64,000 nucleotides of DNA from Virgibacillus natechei (GCF_026013645.1 NZ_CP110224.1:1736001-1800000), one strand, 5' to 3'. Positions 28,601 to 37,736 are shown, counted from the stretch's first letter. The notes: generated from the letters alone by a model not told the origin. Translations and numbers: made by a program.

Positions 28601-29892
28601 GCTATGTAAAAGGGTATGCTTCTGATAAGCAGCTGGTCTATAAAAATGCCGAAGTGGATCGTCTTGTTCAAGGAAGTACGGGTGTGAAAAGGACAACGGG
28701 ACAACACCCAGGTGGTATCATTGTTGTACCTGAGGAGAAGGAGATATTTGATTTCACGCCAATTCAATTTCCGGCGGATGACCGAAAAAGTGAATGGAAA
28801 ACAACCCATTTTGATTTTCACTCCATTGACAGTAATCTATTGAAACTAGATATTCTAGGGCATGATGATCCAACCGTCATTCGCATGCTTCAGGATTTAA
28901 GCGGCATTGATCCGGAAACCATCCCCATCAATGATGCAGAAGTAATGAAAATATTTTCAGGTCCGGAATCACTTGGGGTTACACCAGAACAAATTAATTG
29001 TAAAACAGGTACATTGGGTGTTCCAGAATTTGGAACAAATTTTGTAAGGCAAATGCTTGAAGATACAAAGCCTTCTACATTTGCAGAACTTGTTATGATT
29101 TCAGGTTTATCACATGGTACGGATGTTTGGTTAGGGAATGCACAGGAATTAATTAACGATGGTATCTGTGAGCTTGCGGATGTAATTGGTTGCCGTGATG
29201 ACATTATGGTTTATTTAATGCACAAAGGTTTAGAGGCATCGCTTGCTTTTAATATTATGGAGTTTGTTCGTAAAGGTAAAGGGTTGAAGGATGAGTGGAT
29301 AACGGAAATGAAAAAGCATGGTGTTCCCGATTGGTATATTGAATCTTGTAAAAAAATCAAGTATATGTTTCCGAAGGCCCATGCTGCTGCTTATGTTTTA
29401 ATGGCTGTTCGAATCGCTTATTTTAAAGTACATCATCCCATCTTCTTTTACGCAGCTTATCTTACGGTGAGAGCTAGTGATTATGAACTGGATACGATGG
29501 TTAAAGGTTCAGAAACGATTAAACAGCGAATAGAAGGTATAGCAATAAAAGGAAATGAGATGTCCCCGAAAGAGAAAGGTTTGTTAACTGTACTGGAAGT
29601 CACGTTAGAAATGTGTCAGCGCGGGTATTCGTTGAAAAAAGTTGATCTTTATAAATCAAGTGCTACCGAATTTATCGTAGATGGTGATGCACTAATTCCT
29701 CCCTTTAATGCAGTTGACGGATTAGGGACCAACGCAGCTCTTAACATTGTAAAAGCGCGTGAAGAAGGTGAATTTCTATCCAAGGAGGATCTTCGCGAAC
29801 GAAGCAGGATATCTAAGACTGTACTGGAATACTTGGATAATCATGGCTGTTTAGCCGGAATGGAAGATAAAAATCAATTATCATTGTTCTAG
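25603..29892 (+). CDS. polC: DNA polymerase III alpha subunit, PolC type
   Basis: The 1429-residue replicative polymerase of Firmicutes. Order of domains: an N-terminal domain, an OB fold (about 230-320) and a PHP domain split by the proofreading exonuclease. PHP starts near residue 329 with VELHAHTTMSQMDA; the exonuclease starts near 414 with VVFDVETTGLSA. Then come a Cys4 zinc site (CTECHYNEF...CPNC, about 903-930), the palm with DIDLNFSG (about 957) and LDILGHDDPT (about 1080), and a C-terminal region ending NQLSLF. B. subtilis PolC has 1437 residues. GGAGGAG precedes the ATG. Confidence 0.98.
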   Translation: MDISKKEKMNLLLKQLQIPEEYMKDYFLESYLEKLEVYKQTRTWHFHIHVKRVLPLNMYLLLTSKLRETFQQANTVDLTIVAEDKGCDGDTIKGYWKNFIQSITNLSPAYKDLVHNQTPQVNNNKLTLTARNEAEATALKKRLEDSFQTYCKKIGAMVYTLEINVKTEEEAIQKFKEQTALEDQQVVLKTVQEKEKRDKDKSQNDNKPLLLGYKINDDVMQMEEIQDEERRVTVQGYIFAVDIRKLRSGRSLLIIKATDYTDSLQIKMFSKGDEDAAKFESVKEGMWVKARGSIQTDMYTNELAMMANDIHEVKVKVRMDEATDEEKRVELHAHTTMSQMDAVVTPSALVTQAAKWGHKAVSITDHAGVQAFPDAHAAGQKHGIKVLYGVEANLVDDGVPIAYNENDLDLESGTYVVFDVETTGLSAVYDTIIELAGVKIQHGEIVDRFESFSNPHHPLSQTTTDLTGITDEMVKNAPEVDDVLKDFYEWMGDSILVAHNASFDIGFLNQGFKRIDYEKVKNPVIDTLELARFLYPELKNHRLNTMCKHLDIELTQHHRAIYDAEATGYLLWKFVQGLLKNEIINHNQLNNHMGEGNAYQRSRPHHCILFAKTQEGLKNLYKLVSFAHINYFYRVPRIPRSLLKKYRTGLLVGSACDKGEVFETMMQKSEEEAENIAEFYDYIEVQPPANYAHLIEKDLVQNEAQILDIIRKLVEMGQRMNKLVTATGNVHYIDDHDKMYRQILIASQAGNPLSRQTLPDTPFRTTNEMMECFSFLGVEKAKEIVVTNTNTLAEEIEEVSPVQDGLFTPNIEGSDQEIRDTCYNRAKELYGEEVPQLVVDRLEKELASIIDNGFSVIYLISQKLVKKSLNDGYLVGSRGSVGSSLVATLTEITEVNPLPPHYACTECHYNEFITDGSVGSGFDLPEKNCPNCNSPLTMDGQDIPFETFLGFKGDKVPDIDLNFSGEYQPIAHNYTKELFGEDYVYRAGTIGTVAEKTAYGYVKGYASDKQLVYKNAEVDRLVQGSTGVKRTTGQHPGGIIVVPEEKEIFDFTPIQFPADDRKSEWKTTHFDFHSIDSNLLKLDILGHDDPTVIRMLQDLSGIDPETIPINDAEVMKIFSGPESLGVTPEQINCKTGTLGVPEFGTNFVRQMLEDTKPSTFAELVMISGLSHGTDVWLGNAQELINDGICELADVIGCRDDIMVYLMHKGLEASLAFNIMEFVRKGKGLKDEWITEMKKHGVPDWYIESCKKIKYMFPKAHAAAYVLMAVRIAYFKVHHPIFFYAAYLTVRASDYELDTMVKGSETIKQRIEGIAIKGNEMSPKEKGLLTVLEVTLEMCQRGYSLKKVDLYKSSATEFIVDGDALIPPFNAVDGLGTNAALNIVKAREEGEFLSKEDLRERSRISKTVLEYLDNHGCLAGMEDKNQLSLF

Positions 29893-29930
29893 TAGTTAGT
29901 AGGTAAAAGTTAGGTATTGTAATAGCCATT

Positions 29931-30203
29931 AGAACAAAAGCGCAAGCGCCCGTTTAGCAACGTACAAACTGGAGCACTTCGCAATGAGATAAAGGAAACA
30001 CGATGAACGAAGTGAGTCGATGTTGACTTTCACCACAAGGGTATAAGTGCGACTTTACTTCTGCCTACGCCTCTGGCTTGGAATCAGTAAGTCTTCTTTA
30101 TCGTAGTGGAGGAGTGTGAAGTTTGATAGTTGATGGGCGCTGGAGCTGGACGTGGATATTCCAATATATAAGTTATCCACAGCATTTAATTCTATAGTTT
30201 CCT
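29931..30203 (+). repeat. long dispersed repeat, copy A
   Basis: A ~273-base non-coding segment from AGAACAAAAGCGCAAGCGCC to TATAGTTTCCTA. It is nearly identical to the reverse complement of 40283-40559, differing by about 20 scattered substitutions and a few single-base indels. It is richer in GC than its surroundings. Its ends carry GCGCAAGCGCCCG and GGGCGCTGGAGCTGGACG, able to form structure. It occupies most of the first half of the 611-base gap between polC and rimP. The rest of that gap holds two hairpins (30328-30353, 30387-30413) and the rimP SD. No transposase is associated. Confidence 0.9.
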
Positions 30204-30327
30204 ACACTAGCGTTGCATAAAATAGGAGTCTACCGCTCTTTTATAATGGCATACAAACCTCAATAATCTTGCATCATTCATTCTCTTGTGATATACTTTT
30301 TTTGGTAAGTTATGATACGAACGGTAA

Positions 30328-30353
30328 AAAGAGTGGGTAAATGCCCACTCTTT
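30328..30353 (+). terminator. rho-independent terminator after polC/repeat A
   Basis: AAAGAGTGGG (30328-30337) pairs perfectly with CCCACTCTTT (30344-30353) around a six-base loop. The A- and T-rich flanks would let it work in both directions. Confidence 0.72.
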
Positions 30354-30386
30354 CTTCATACTTCTATTCGATTTTGGTTTAAACTT

Positions 30387-30413
30387 CCCCCTTGCCATAT
30401 CTTCCGGCAGGGG
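30387..30413 (+). terminator. CCTTGCC/GGCAGGGG hairpin upstream of rimP
   Basis: CCCCTTGCC pairs with GGCAGGGG (30406-30413) with one wobble or bulge and is followed by TTTT. A sister hairpin with the same stem occurs upstream of spoIIIE at 49269-49295. It stands about 90 bases before rimP and could be an attenuator or the end of an upstream transcript. Confidence 0.5.
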
Positions 30414-30503
30414 TTTTATATTGATTTGGAAGGTACTTAAATGAAAATAGGTATGTTTGTCCATAATAAGTGGTAAATACAACTGAATAAAGGAGGATAA
30501 ATA

Positions 30504-30974
30504 GTGAGTTCCCAAGTAATTAAAACAACCGAGGAATTATTGCAACCAATTTTAGAGAATAAGAACTTGGATTTGGTTGATATTGAATACGTAAAAGAAG
30601 GTAAAAATTGGTTTCTTCGTATCTATATAGATAAATCTGGCGGAGTTGATATTACAGAGTGTGGAGACGTTTCCGAAGAGTTGAGTGAAAAACTTGATGA
30701 AATAGATCCAATTCAAGAAAACTATTTTTTGGAAGTGTCTTCACCCGGTGTCGAGCGACCATTAAAAACAAAAGAAGATTTTGAAATGAATATAGATAAA
30801 AATATTTTTGTTAAACTATACGAACCAATTGAAGGTGAAAAGGAATACGAAGGTATTTTGAAGGCATTTACAAATGATATGTTGACGATAGAGTATAAAG
30901 TAAAAACTCGTAATAAACAAGTAGAAATTCCATACAACAAAGTAGCAAAAGCAAGACTTGCTGTAATGTTTTAA
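30504..30974 (+). CDS. rimP: ribosome maturation factor RimP
   Basis: A 156-residue RimP (formerly YlxS), exactly the B. subtilis length, needed for 30S maturation. It shows the family blocks [27 protein letters not shown] and [15 protein letters not shown], with a C-terminal SH3-like domain. The start is GTG, supported by AAAGGAGGA. It opens the rimP-nusA-ylxR-ylxQ-infB operon, the canonical arrangement in most bacteria. Confidence 0.96.
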   Translation: MSSQVIKTTEELLQPILENKNLDLVDIEYVKEGKNWFLRIYIDKSGGVDITECGDVSEELSEKLDEIDPIQENYFLEVSSPGVERPLKTKEDFEMNIDKNIFVKLYEPIEGEKEYEGILKAFTNDMLTIEYKVKTRNKQVEIPYNKVAKARLAVMF

Positions 30975-30990
30975 AGGGGGAAATATAAAA

Positions 30991-32097
30991 GTGGGCAATC
31001 AATTGTTTGATGCGATTGATCATTTGGCTAAGGAAAAGGGAATTGATAAAGGGATTCTAATGGAAGCGTTGGAGGCAGCCTTAATATCCGCATATAAGAA
31101 AAACTTTAAGTCAGCTTCAAACGTCAGAGTCGAACTTAATGAAGAAACAGGTAAAATGGGTGTCTTTTCTAGAAAAACCATAGTAGAAGAAGTAGAAAAT
31201 AATCAAGAAGAAATATCACTGGATGAAGCGATAAAATTGGATCCAAAATATGAGTTAGAGGATGTTATTGAAGTTGAAGTCACGCCAAAGGACTTTGGTC
31301 GTATTGCAGCACAAGCAGCCAAACAGGTGGTTACACAACGCGTGAGAGAAGCTGAACGTGGTATTATATTTAGCGAGTATTCAGATCGCGAAGAAGATGT
31401 AATGACAGGTATTATTCAGCGAAAAGATTCACGGTTTGTATATGTGAATTTAGGAAAGGTTGAAGCTAAGCTTGCAGAGGCTGAGCAAATGCCGACAGAG
31501 GAATATTTTGTTCATGATCGCTTAAAAGTATTTGTTACGAAAGTAGAAAGCACGAGTAAAGGACCGCAAATTTATATTTCCAGATCACATCCTGGTCTCC
31601 TAAAACGACTGTTTGAAATGGAGGTTCCAGAAATTTATGATGGAATCGTGGAAATTAAATCGGTATCAAGAGAAGCTGGAGATCGTTCTAAAATATCGGT
31701 TCATGCTCCCGATCCTGAGATTGACCCTGTTGGATCGTGCGTTGGGCAAAAGGGGCAGCGTGTGCAGGTTATTGTTGATGAATTAAAAGGTGAAAAAATT
31801 GATATTGTAGAGTGGTCAGAAGATCCCGTGGTATATGTAACAAACGCGCTTAGTCCATCAAAAGTAGTAGATGTATTAGTGAACGAGGAAGAAAAAGCGA
31901 CGACAGTAATTGTTCCAGACTACCAATTATCTTTAGCCATTGGAAAACGCGGTCAAAATGCTCGCTTGGCCGCTAAGTTAACAGGCTGGAAAATTGATAT
32001 TAAAAGTGAATCGGATGCAAGAGCGGAAGGACTTATAACAGATACAGACGATGAAGAAACTTATTCTGACAACAATGATGAAGACTTGTTCGAATAA
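30991..32097 (+). CDS. nusA: transcription termination/antitermination factor NusA
   Basis: A 368-residue NusA (371 in B. subtilis). It has the N-terminal RNA-polymerase-binding domain (to about 125), an S1 domain (about 135-200, DVMTGIIQRKDSRFVYVNLG) and two KH domains (about 230-340; VGSCVGQKGQRVQVI and SLAIGKRGQNARLAAKL). It ends with the acidic tail typical of Gram-positive forms, without the AR repeats of enteric NusA. GTG start with AAAGGGGG upstream. It modulates pausing and intrinsic termination. Confidence 0.97.
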   Translation: MGNQLFDAIDHLAKEKGIDKGILMEALEAALISAYKKNFKSASNVRVELNEETGKMGVFSRKTIVEEVENNQEEISLDEAIKLDPKYELEDVIEVEVTPKDFGRIAAQAAKQVVTQRVREAERGIIFSEYSDREEDVMTGIIQRKDSRFVYVNLGKVEAKLAEAEQMPTEEYFVHDRLKVFVTKVESTSKGPQIYISRSHPGLLKRLFEMEVPEIYDGIVEIKSVSREAGDRSKISVHAPDPEIDPVGSCVGQKGQRVQVIVDELKGEKIDIVEWSEDPVVYVTNALSPSKVVDVLVNEEEKATTVIVPDYQLSLAIGKRGQNARLAAKLTGWKIDIKSESDARAEGLITDTDDEETYSDNNDEDLFE

Positions 32098-32109
32098 GGA
32101 GGGTATAAA

Positions 32110-32391
32110 TTGGCTCAAAAGAGAAAAATACCGCAACGAAAATGTATTGTTACAAATGAAATGAAGCCCAAAAAAGACTTAATTCGTGTTGTCCGTAACA
32201 AAGAAGGAGATGTCTTTGTTGATACGACAGGCAAGAAAAATGGTCGAGGTGCCTATTTGTCACGTGATATTGATGTTATTTTACAAGCCGAGAAGAATAG
32301 TACGTTAAATCGGCAATTAAATACAGAAGTGGATGCAGCCATTTATGAGGAATTGAAACAGCTCGTTGAGGATAAACGAAATGAAGAATAA
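32110..32391 (+). CDS. rnpM: RNase P modulator RnpM (YlxR)
   Basis: A 93-residue basic YlxR-family protein with RKCIVTNEMKPKKDLIRVV and the conserved KKNGRGAYLSRD loop. The family was long described as nucleic-acid binding. The B. subtilis member has been reported to bind and modulate RNase P RNA, hence the name RnpM. The start is TTG, with AGGAGGG ideally spaced. It overlaps the next gene by 11 bases. Family membership is firm. Confidence 0.92.
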   Translation: MAQKRKIPQRKCIVTNEMKPKKDLIRVVRNKEGDVFVDTTGKKNGRGAYLSRDIDVILQAEKNSTLNRQLNTEVDAAIYEELKQLVEDKRNEE

Positions 32392-32686
32392 TTACTTAAA
32401 TATGTTAGGACTCGCATATAGAGCCAGAAAATGCTCTCTTGGGGAAGAAACGATTGTAAAAGATATTCAGCAAAAGAGGGCAAAGTTAGTACTTATGGCT
32501 AATGATGTCGGACCACAAACACGGAAGAAACTATTGAATAAATGTAAGACATATGAAATACCAATTCGTGTTGTGGATGATAGGGAAACATTATCCAACG
32601 CTATTGGAAAATCCCAAAGGGTAGCTGTTGCCATTTTAGATGCAGGATTTGCTACTAAGATTAAATCGCTACTCGGGTCTAATTAA
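32381..32686 (+). CDS. rplGA: L7Ae-family ribosomal protein YlxQ/RplGA
   Basis: A 101-residue L7Ae/L30e-fold RNA-binding protein of the k-turn-binding family, with [20 protein letters not shown] and [17 protein letters not shown]. In B. subtilis (YlxQ, 100 residues) it binds k-turn RNAs; its cellular target is not settled. ATG 32381 is chosen because GAGGATAA lies upstream inside ylxR; the TTG 32366 alternative has no SD. Confidence 0.92.
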   Translation: MKNNYLNMLGLAYRARKCSLGEETIVKDIQQKRAKLVLMANDVGPQTRKKLLNKCKTYEIPIRVVDDRETLSNAIGKSQRVAVAILDAGFATKIKSLLGSN

Positions 32687-32702
32687 ATTCGGGGGTGAAC
32701 GT

Positions 32703-34844
32703 ATGAGTAAAATACGTGTATATGAATATGCTAAGCAGAAAAACACAACAAGTAAAGATGTAATTAATCATTTAAATAACTTAAATATTGAAGTTTCAAA
32801 CCATATGTCAACTATTACATCGGAAACAGCTTCAAAATTAGATGAAAAATATAACGCTGCATCTAGTTCAAATGTTAAAAACCAACAGCCAAAGAAAGAG
32901 AACGCATCTAATAAAGCAGGACAATCAATGAATAAAAAAGAGAATCCAGGAAAATCTAATAATTCGAGTAAGCCGCAATCAGGACAGCAAAGAAAACCGC
33001 AACAAAATAGACATAACAATCAAAATCAAAAAGGTAGAAGAGGACGAGGCAATAAACCTGTCGGAAAGAAACAACCACCAGTTAGAAACATACCTGAGCG
33101 AATTACTTATAGTGATACATTAGCAGTTAGTGATCTAGCAAGTAAGCTTAATATGCAAACAGCAGAGATCATTAAAAAGCTTATGTCTCTCGGAGTAATG
33201 GCAACGAAAAACCAAGATCTTGACGATGATACAGTTGAATTAATTTGTACTGATTTAAATATAGAAGTTGAAAAAGAAATTATCTTGGAAGACACAGATT
33301 TTGATAAATATAGGGTAGAAGAAAAAGATGCTGATCTTATTGAAAGACCTTCTGTTGTTACCATAATGGGGCACGTAGACCATGGTAAAACAACGTTACT
33401 GGATTCGATTCGTCACACAAAAGTAACTGCAGGAGAAGCTGGAGGTATTACACAGCATATTGGAGCATATCAAGTAGAAGATCAAGGGAAAAAAGTTACA
33501 TTCCTTGATACACCAGGTCATGCTGCGTTTACTAGCATGCGTTCTCGCGGAGCACAAGTAACGGATATTGCGATTTTAGTTGTTGCTGCTGATGATGGCG
33601 TCATGCCACAAACAGTAGAAGCTATCAGCCATGCGAAAGCTGCTGAAGTACCAATTATCGTAGCCGTAAATAAAATGGACAAAGAAGGCGCGAATCCAGA
33701 TCGTGTTATGCAGGAATTGACTGAATATGAACTGATTCCTGAAGCTTGGGGTGGTGACACAATTTTCGTTAATGTGACAGCAACAAAAGCTGAAGGTATC
33801 GATGATATATTGGAAATGATTTTACTTGTCTCAGAAGTTGAAGAATTAAAAGCCAATCCGAATACGAATGCAACTGGTACCGTGATTGATGCACAGCTCG
33901 ATAAAGGGCGTGGATCTGTAGCAACATTATTGGTTCAAAATGGTACGTTACAAGTTGGAGACATGGTTGTAGTAGGAAACACCTATGGTCGTGTGCGGAC
34001 TATGGTTAACGATGTTGGTCAGCGTGTTTCAGAGGCTGGACCATCTACACCGGTAGAAGTAACTGGATTAAATCAAGTGCCTCAAGCAGGCGATCAATTC
34101 ATGGTGTTTGTTGATGAGAAAAAGGCGCGTCATATTGGGGAAGCTCGAGAGCAAAAATATATTGTTGAAAATCGTAGTCAACAATCAAAAATCAGTTTAG
34201 ACGATTTATTTGAACAAATTAAACAAGGTGAAATGAAAGAAATTAACATTATTATTAAAGCAGATGTCCAAGGATCTGCTGAAGCACTAGCTAATTCCCT
34301 ACAGAAGATAGAGGTAGAAGGTGTGAACATTAAAATTATTCATACAGGTGTTGGTGCGATAACAGAATCGGATATTATTTTGGCTTCGGCTTCCAATGCA
34401 ATTGTAATTGGATTTAGTGTTCGTCCTGATGTCAATGCGAAAAAAGCTGCTGATTCAGAAAAAGTTGATGTACGCTTGCATCGTGTTATATATACTGCGA
34501 TTGAAGAAGTTGAATCAGCCATGAAAGGGTTGCTTGATCCAGAATACGAGGAAAAAGTCATTGGACAGGTGGAAGTGCGTGAAATATATAAAGTTTCTAA
34601 GATAGGAACAATCGCTGGAAGCTATGTAACCGATGGTAAAATCACTCGTAATGCTGGTATCAGAGTTATTCGCGATGGTGTTGTTCAATTTGAGGGAGAA
34701 ATCGATGCCTTGAAACGCTTTAAAGATGATGTTAAAGAAGTAGCTAAAAACTATGAATGCGGAATTACTGTTAAAAATTTCAATGATATTAAAGAGGGCG
34801 ATGTTATTGAAGCATTCATTATGGAAGAAATAGAACGTAAATGA
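32703..34844 (+). CDS. infB: translation initiation factor IF-2
   Basis: A 713-residue IF-2 (716 in B. subtilis). It has an IF2_N module at the start, an unstructured Lys/Asn/Gln/Gly-rich linker (about 55-145), and a second IF2_N (about 155-205). The GTPase domain (from about 217) has the P-loop [22 protein letters not shown] and VNKMDKEGA, followed by domains II, III and the C-terminal fMet-tRNA-binding domain. ATG 32703 follows GGGGGTGAAC. An upstream extension into ylxQ is rejected. The end overlaps ylxP as ATGA. Confidence 0.98.
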   Translation: MSKIRVYEYAKQKNTTSKDVINHLNNLNIEVSNHMSTITSETASKLDEKYNAASSSNVKNQQPKKENASNKAGQSMNKKENPGKSNNSSKPQSGQQRKPQQNRHNNQNQKGRRGRGNKPVGKKQPPVRNIPERITYSDTLAVSDLASKLNMQTAEIIKKLMSLGVMATKNQDLDDDTVELICTDLNIEVEKEIILEDTDFDKYRVEEKDADLIERPSVVTIMGHVDHGKTTLLDSIRHTKVTAGEAGGITQHIGAYQVEDQGKKVTFLDTPGHAAFTSMRSRGAQVTDIAILVVAADDGVMPQTVEAISHAKAAEVPIIVAVNKMDKEGANPDRVMQELTEYELIPEAWGGDTIFVNVTATKAEGIDDILEMILLVSEVEELKANPNTNATGTVIDAQLDKGRGSVATLLVQNGTLQVGDMVVVGNTYGRVRTMVNDVGQRVSEAGPSTPVEVTGLNQVPQAGDQFMVFVDEKKARHIGEAREQKYIVENRSQQSKISLDDLFEQIKQGEMKEINIIIKADVQGSAEALANSLQKIEVEGVNIKIIHTGVGAITESDIILASASNAIVIGFSVRPDVNAKKAADSEKVDVRLHRVIYTAIEEVESAMKGLLDPEYEEKVIGQVEVREIYKVSKIGTIAGSYVTDGKITRNAGIRVIRDGVVQFEGEIDALKRFKDDVKEVAKNYECGITVKNFNDIKEGDVIEAFIMEEIERK

Positions 34845-35119
34845 TCATCTATGCTGAAGTTGAATGTATGATGTATGAGGGACATTCACTTAAGTCGAAA
34901 CGATCAATTATGAAACGGTTAATGGCTAAGTTGCGCAATGAATTTAATGTAACTGTTACGGAGCTGGATTATCATGATTTGTGGCAACGAACAAAGGTGG
35001 GTATTGTTACGATTTCGACAGATCGAAAGCATGCTGAACAAGTGATTCAGGAAGTATTGCGAGTAATTGATACGTATTCGGAAATGGAGCGAACAATTAC
35101 AGAAGTTGAGCGCTTATAA
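34841..35119 (+). CDS. ylxP: DUF503 protein YlxP
   Basis: A 92-residue YlxP-family protein with [19 protein letters not shown] and [16 protein letters not shown]. The function is unknown. The family is a ferredoxin-like fold found between infB and rbfA across Firmicutes, so a role in ribosome biogenesis is only inferred. Its ATG overlaps the infB stop, and no separate SD is obvious, so it is coupled to infB translation. Confidence 0.92.
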   Translation: MIIYAEVECMMYEGHSLKSKRSIMKRLMAKLRNEFNVTVTELDYHDLWQRTKVGIVTISTDRKHAEQVIQEVLRVIDTYSEMERTITEVERL

Positions 35120-35165
35120 GCTTTCGGTTTCGAGATAAAAGCATTCGTTAGGCGAGGTGAATTAT

Positions 35166-35507
35166 ATGTCAGATATACGTGCAAATCGTGTAGCAGAGCA
35201 AATGAAGAAAGAGTTAGGAGAAATTTTTACTCAAAAGTTAAAAGATCCGCGAGTAGGATTTGTTACGATTATGGATGTAGAAGTAACGGGCGATCTTCAA
35301 CAAGCAAAAGTATTTATTTCTGTTTTAGGTGAGGAACAAGAAAAGCAGAATACACTTTCAAGTCTTGCAAAAGCAAAAGGATTTATTCGTTCAGAGATTG
35401 GACAGCGAATTCGTTTACGAAAAACACCTGAAATTACTTTTGAAATAGATGAAGCTTTTGAACATGGTAATCGTATAGAAACAATTTTACGCGATCTAAA
35501 CAAATAA
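35166..35507 (+). CDS. rbfA: ribosome-binding factor A
   Basis: A 113-residue KH-fold factor needed for 16S 5'-end processing and cold growth. It shows [19 protein letters not shown] and [21 protein letters not shown] 35166 is preceded by GAGGTGA; the GTG at 35157 overlaps the SD. Its transcript ends at the strong terminator immediately downstream, so truB onward may have separate expression. Confidence 0.96.
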   Translation: MSDIRANRVAEQMKKELGEIFTQKLKDPRVGFVTIMDVEVTGDLQQAKVFISVLGEEQEKQNTLSSLAKAKGFIRSEIGQRIRLRKTPEITFEIDEAFEHGNRIETILRDLNK

Positions 35508-35517
35508 TCACATGGAC

Positions 35518-35551
35518 AATCTGGCACGCTTCAAGGCGTGTCAGATTTTTC
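35518..35551 (+). terminator. rho-independent terminator after rbfA
   Basis: AATCTGGCACGC (35518-35529) pairs with GCGTGTCAGATT (35536-35547), with one wobble, followed by a T run. It is a strong intrinsic terminator closing the rimP-rbfA operon. Confidence 0.88.
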
Positions 35552-35557
35552 CGTGCT

Positions 35558-35710
35558 TTTTAAACAGGCTGTTTTCTAAAAGCTTGGGACTACGGTTACT
35601 CGTCCCACCGAAAAGAATTGTCATTTCGTCTCATCTTGCTTTTTCTGCCGTATATCATCACTGCGAATATTTTAAAGCCAGCAATACGTACGAAAAGAGC
35701 CTTTTAAAAC
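35558..35710. repeat. MITE-like element with AGGCTxTTTTC ends
   Basis: About 150 bases between rbfA and truB bounded by AGGCTGTTTTC (35566-35576) and the near-complement GAAAAGAGCCT (35692-35702); similarity of the ends extends several bases outward. An open frame of 71 codons spans it but lacks a ribosome site and a recognisable product. The ends differ from the TGTTCAAAAA family, so this is a second element family. Confidence 0.5.
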
Positions 35711-35731
35711 TACATATGGGAGGCTGAATAT

Positions 35732-36628
35732 ATGAATGGGATATTGCCATTATGGAAACCAAGTGGTATGACATCACACGATTGTGTAATGCGTATACGT
35801 AGAATTTTTAATACCAAGAAAGTTGGTCATACTGGTACGCTTGATCCAGAAGTAGAAGGAGTGCTTCCTATATGCATTGGTCACGCAACTAAAATTGTGT
35901 CTTATTTAACAGAGACAAACAAAACATATGTTGCAGAAGTAATGCTGGGAAAAGCTACCGATACGGAGGACAGCTATGGAAAAATGATTGAAGAAAGCAG
36001 GGTAACAAAATTCCCTTCTGAAAATGAAATAGATAATGTGCTGCAATTATTTAAAGGAAGAATTAGACAGGTTCCACCCATGTACTCTGCAGTAAAAGTT
36101 AAAGGAAAAAAACTATATGAGTATGCAAGAGAAAATGAAACAGTAGAGCGTCCTAGTCGAGAAGTTATCATTCATGACTTAAAGCGTTTATCCTCTCCTG
36201 AACAAGAGAGAAATGTTTTTCAGATAGAAATTGTCTGTTCCAAAGGGACTTATATACGGACATTATGTGTTGATGTCGGTAAGAAATTGGGTTATCCTGC
36301 ACATATGTCAGGTTTAATCAGAATGGAATCAGCTTCCTTCACAAAAGAAAATACAGTTACGTTTAACGATTTAGAAGAAGCAGCAAAATTAGATCAACAA
36401 AATCAACTATTGATGCCTGTTATGAAAGGCCTTGATCATTTGGATATTCTTTATGTGGATCCAGAAACAAAACGGAAAGTTCTCCATGGACAAAAAATGG
36501 ATAAACCTATAGAAGTCCTCCATACTGATCCATTTGTCGTCATGTGTGACGACAAATTATTAGCAATATATCAAACACATCCTGATAAACCTGAACAAAT
36601 AAAACCAGTTCGTGTTTTTAATGGATGA
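35732..36628 (+). CDS. truB: tRNA pseudouridine-55 synthase TruB
   Basis: A 298-residue enzyme forming the universal pseudouridine 55 in the tRNA T-loop. The catalytic Asp38 lies in GHTGTLDPEVEGVLP. IGHATKIVSYL, QVPPMYSAVKVKGKKLYEYAR and SKGTYIRTLCVDVGKKLG are the other conserved blocks, and a C-terminal PUA-like extension follows. GGGAGG is spaced nine bases from the ATG. This SD lies at the edge of the repeat element, so expression may come from readthrough or a promoter within it. Confidence 0.97.
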   Translation: MNGILPLWKPSGMTSHDCVMRIRRIFNTKKVGHTGTLDPEVEGVLPICIGHATKIVSYLTETNKTYVAEVMLGKATDTEDSYGKMIEESRVTKFPSENEIDNVLQLFKGRIRQVPPMYSAVKVKGKKLYEYARENETVERPSREVIIHDLKRLSSPEQERNVFQIEIVCSKGTYIRTLCVDVGKKLGYPAHMSGLIRMESASFTKENTVTFNDLEEAAKLDQQNQLLMPVMKGLDHLDILYVDPETKRKVLHGQKMDKPIEVLHTDPFVVMCDDKLLAIYQTHPDKPEQIKPVRVFNG

Positions 36629-36650
36629 AAAAAAGCGTAGGTGAATGATT

Positions 36651-37595
36651 ATGAGAACATTTGAGCTAACACATCCACATTCCTTAATGACAGAAGATTT
36701 ACCTAGTGTGGTTAGTGCAATAGGTTTTTTTGATGGTGTACATAGAGGGCATCAAAAAGTAATACAGACTGCGGTAACAGAAGCTAAGAACAGAAATATG
36801 GAGAGTGCAGTTATTACATTTCATCCACATCCATCGGTTGTATTAAAAAAAGGTACGCAGCACGTGCAATATATTACTCCTATACGAGAAAAAAAAGAAA
36901 TGCTACAAAAATTAAATGTTGATCGATTGTATGTTATAGAGTTTAATAAGGAATTGTCTTCTTTGTCACCGCAGCGTTTTATTGACCAATTTATTATAGG
37001 GTTAAATATAAAACATTTAGTCGCAGGATTTGATTTTTCTTACGGACATAAAGGGCAAGGCAATATGGATGTGATGGAAGAACATACAAGGGGAGAATTC
37101 ACCTATACAGCAGTTGATAAAGTAACTATCGATGACGAAAAAATCAGCTCAACCAAAATCAGAGAATTTCTAAGTACAGGAAAAATGCAAGAGGCCAATG
37201 TATTGCTGGGCAGACCACTAAACTTGGCAGGTGTTGTTATTAGGGGGGATCAGCGAGGCAAGGCGATCGGATATCCTACAGCTAATTTACAACTGAGCCC
37301 AGACGCATTATTACCAAAGTCTGGAGTTTATGCAGTAAAAGTCCAGTATAAAAATGAAACGTATGAGGGAATGGCTAGTATTGGTACAAATCCAACCTTT
37401 ACAGAAGAGCGAACAGATTTGTCTGTTGAAGTAAATATTTTTGATTATAATAATGATCTATATGGGGAAGAATTGTTTATTGAGTGGCACAAATATTTTC
37501 GTGAAGAGAAGAAGTTTGATGGGGTTTCGGAACTTATTGATGAAATTGCTAATGATGAAATAAAGATACGTCGTTTTTTTTCAAATCAAAACTAA
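36651..37595 (+). CDS. ribF: bifunctional riboflavin kinase / FAD synthetase
   Basis: A 314-residue enzyme making FMN then FAD. The N-terminal nucleotidyltransferase domain has GFFDGVHRGHQKVI (HxGH at 31-34) and the ISSTKIREFL motif. The C-terminal flavokinase domain (from about 183) has GRPLNLAGVVIRGDQRGKAI and GYPTANLQL. ATG 36651 is preferred to 36645 because AGGTGA is six bases upstream. It is called ribC in B. subtilis. The gene is in its usual place between truB and rpsO. Confidence 0.96.
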   Translation: MRTFELTHPHSLMTEDLPSVVSAIGFFDGVHRGHQKVIQTAVTEAKNRNMESAVITFHPHPSVVLKKGTQHVQYITPIREKKEMLQKLNVDRLYVIEFNKELSSLSPQRFIDQFIIGLNIKHLVAGFDFSYGHKGQGNMDVMEEHTRGEFTYTAVDKVTIDDEKISSTKIREFLSTGKMQEANVLLGRPLNLAGVVIRGDQRGKAIGYPTANLQLSPDALLPKSGVYAVKVQYKNETYEGMASIGTNPTFTEERTDLSVEVNIFDYNNDLYGEELFIEWHKYFREEKKFDGVSELIDEIANDEIKIRRFFSNQN

Positions 37596-37616
37596 TTCGG
37601 GTTTCTTACTTTTCTC

Positions 37617-37645
37617 TTGCATTTTCCTCAAAAAAGAGATAAGAT
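37617..37645 (+). promoter_or_regulatory. sigma-A promoter for rpsO
   Basis: TTGCAT (37617-37622) and TAAGAT (37640-37645) are separated by 17 bases. It lies just after the ribF stop and leaves a ~90-base leader before rpsO. Confidence 0.6.
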
Positions 37646-37664
37646 TATCAATGTAAAACCATTG

Positions 37665-37736
37665 CTTGGCAAATCGTAACTCCGACGTTTGCTAGGGAAC
37701 TGGGGATATACAATATATGATTAGGAGGTGAGCCAG
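37665..37736 (+). promoter_or_regulatory. possible S15 autoregulatory leader
   Basis: The rpsO leader contains an interrupted stem, GGCAAA-TCG near 37668 opposite CGACG-TTTGC near 37683, followed by the GGAGGTGAG ribosome site. S15 is known to repress its own mRNA through structured leaders in several bacteria, including Bacillaceae. Assigning this leader to that mechanism is inference from position and the visible stem. Confidence 0.35.

Noticed and set aside
30207..30515. A 102-codon open frame on the minus strand between polC and rimP
   Set aside because: It spans two terminator hairpins and the rimP ribosome site, has no Shine-Dalgarno and resembles no family.
35512..35727. A 71-codon frame between rbfA and truB
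   Set aside because: It begins in the rbfA terminator and is contained in a repeat element; no start signal or family similarity.
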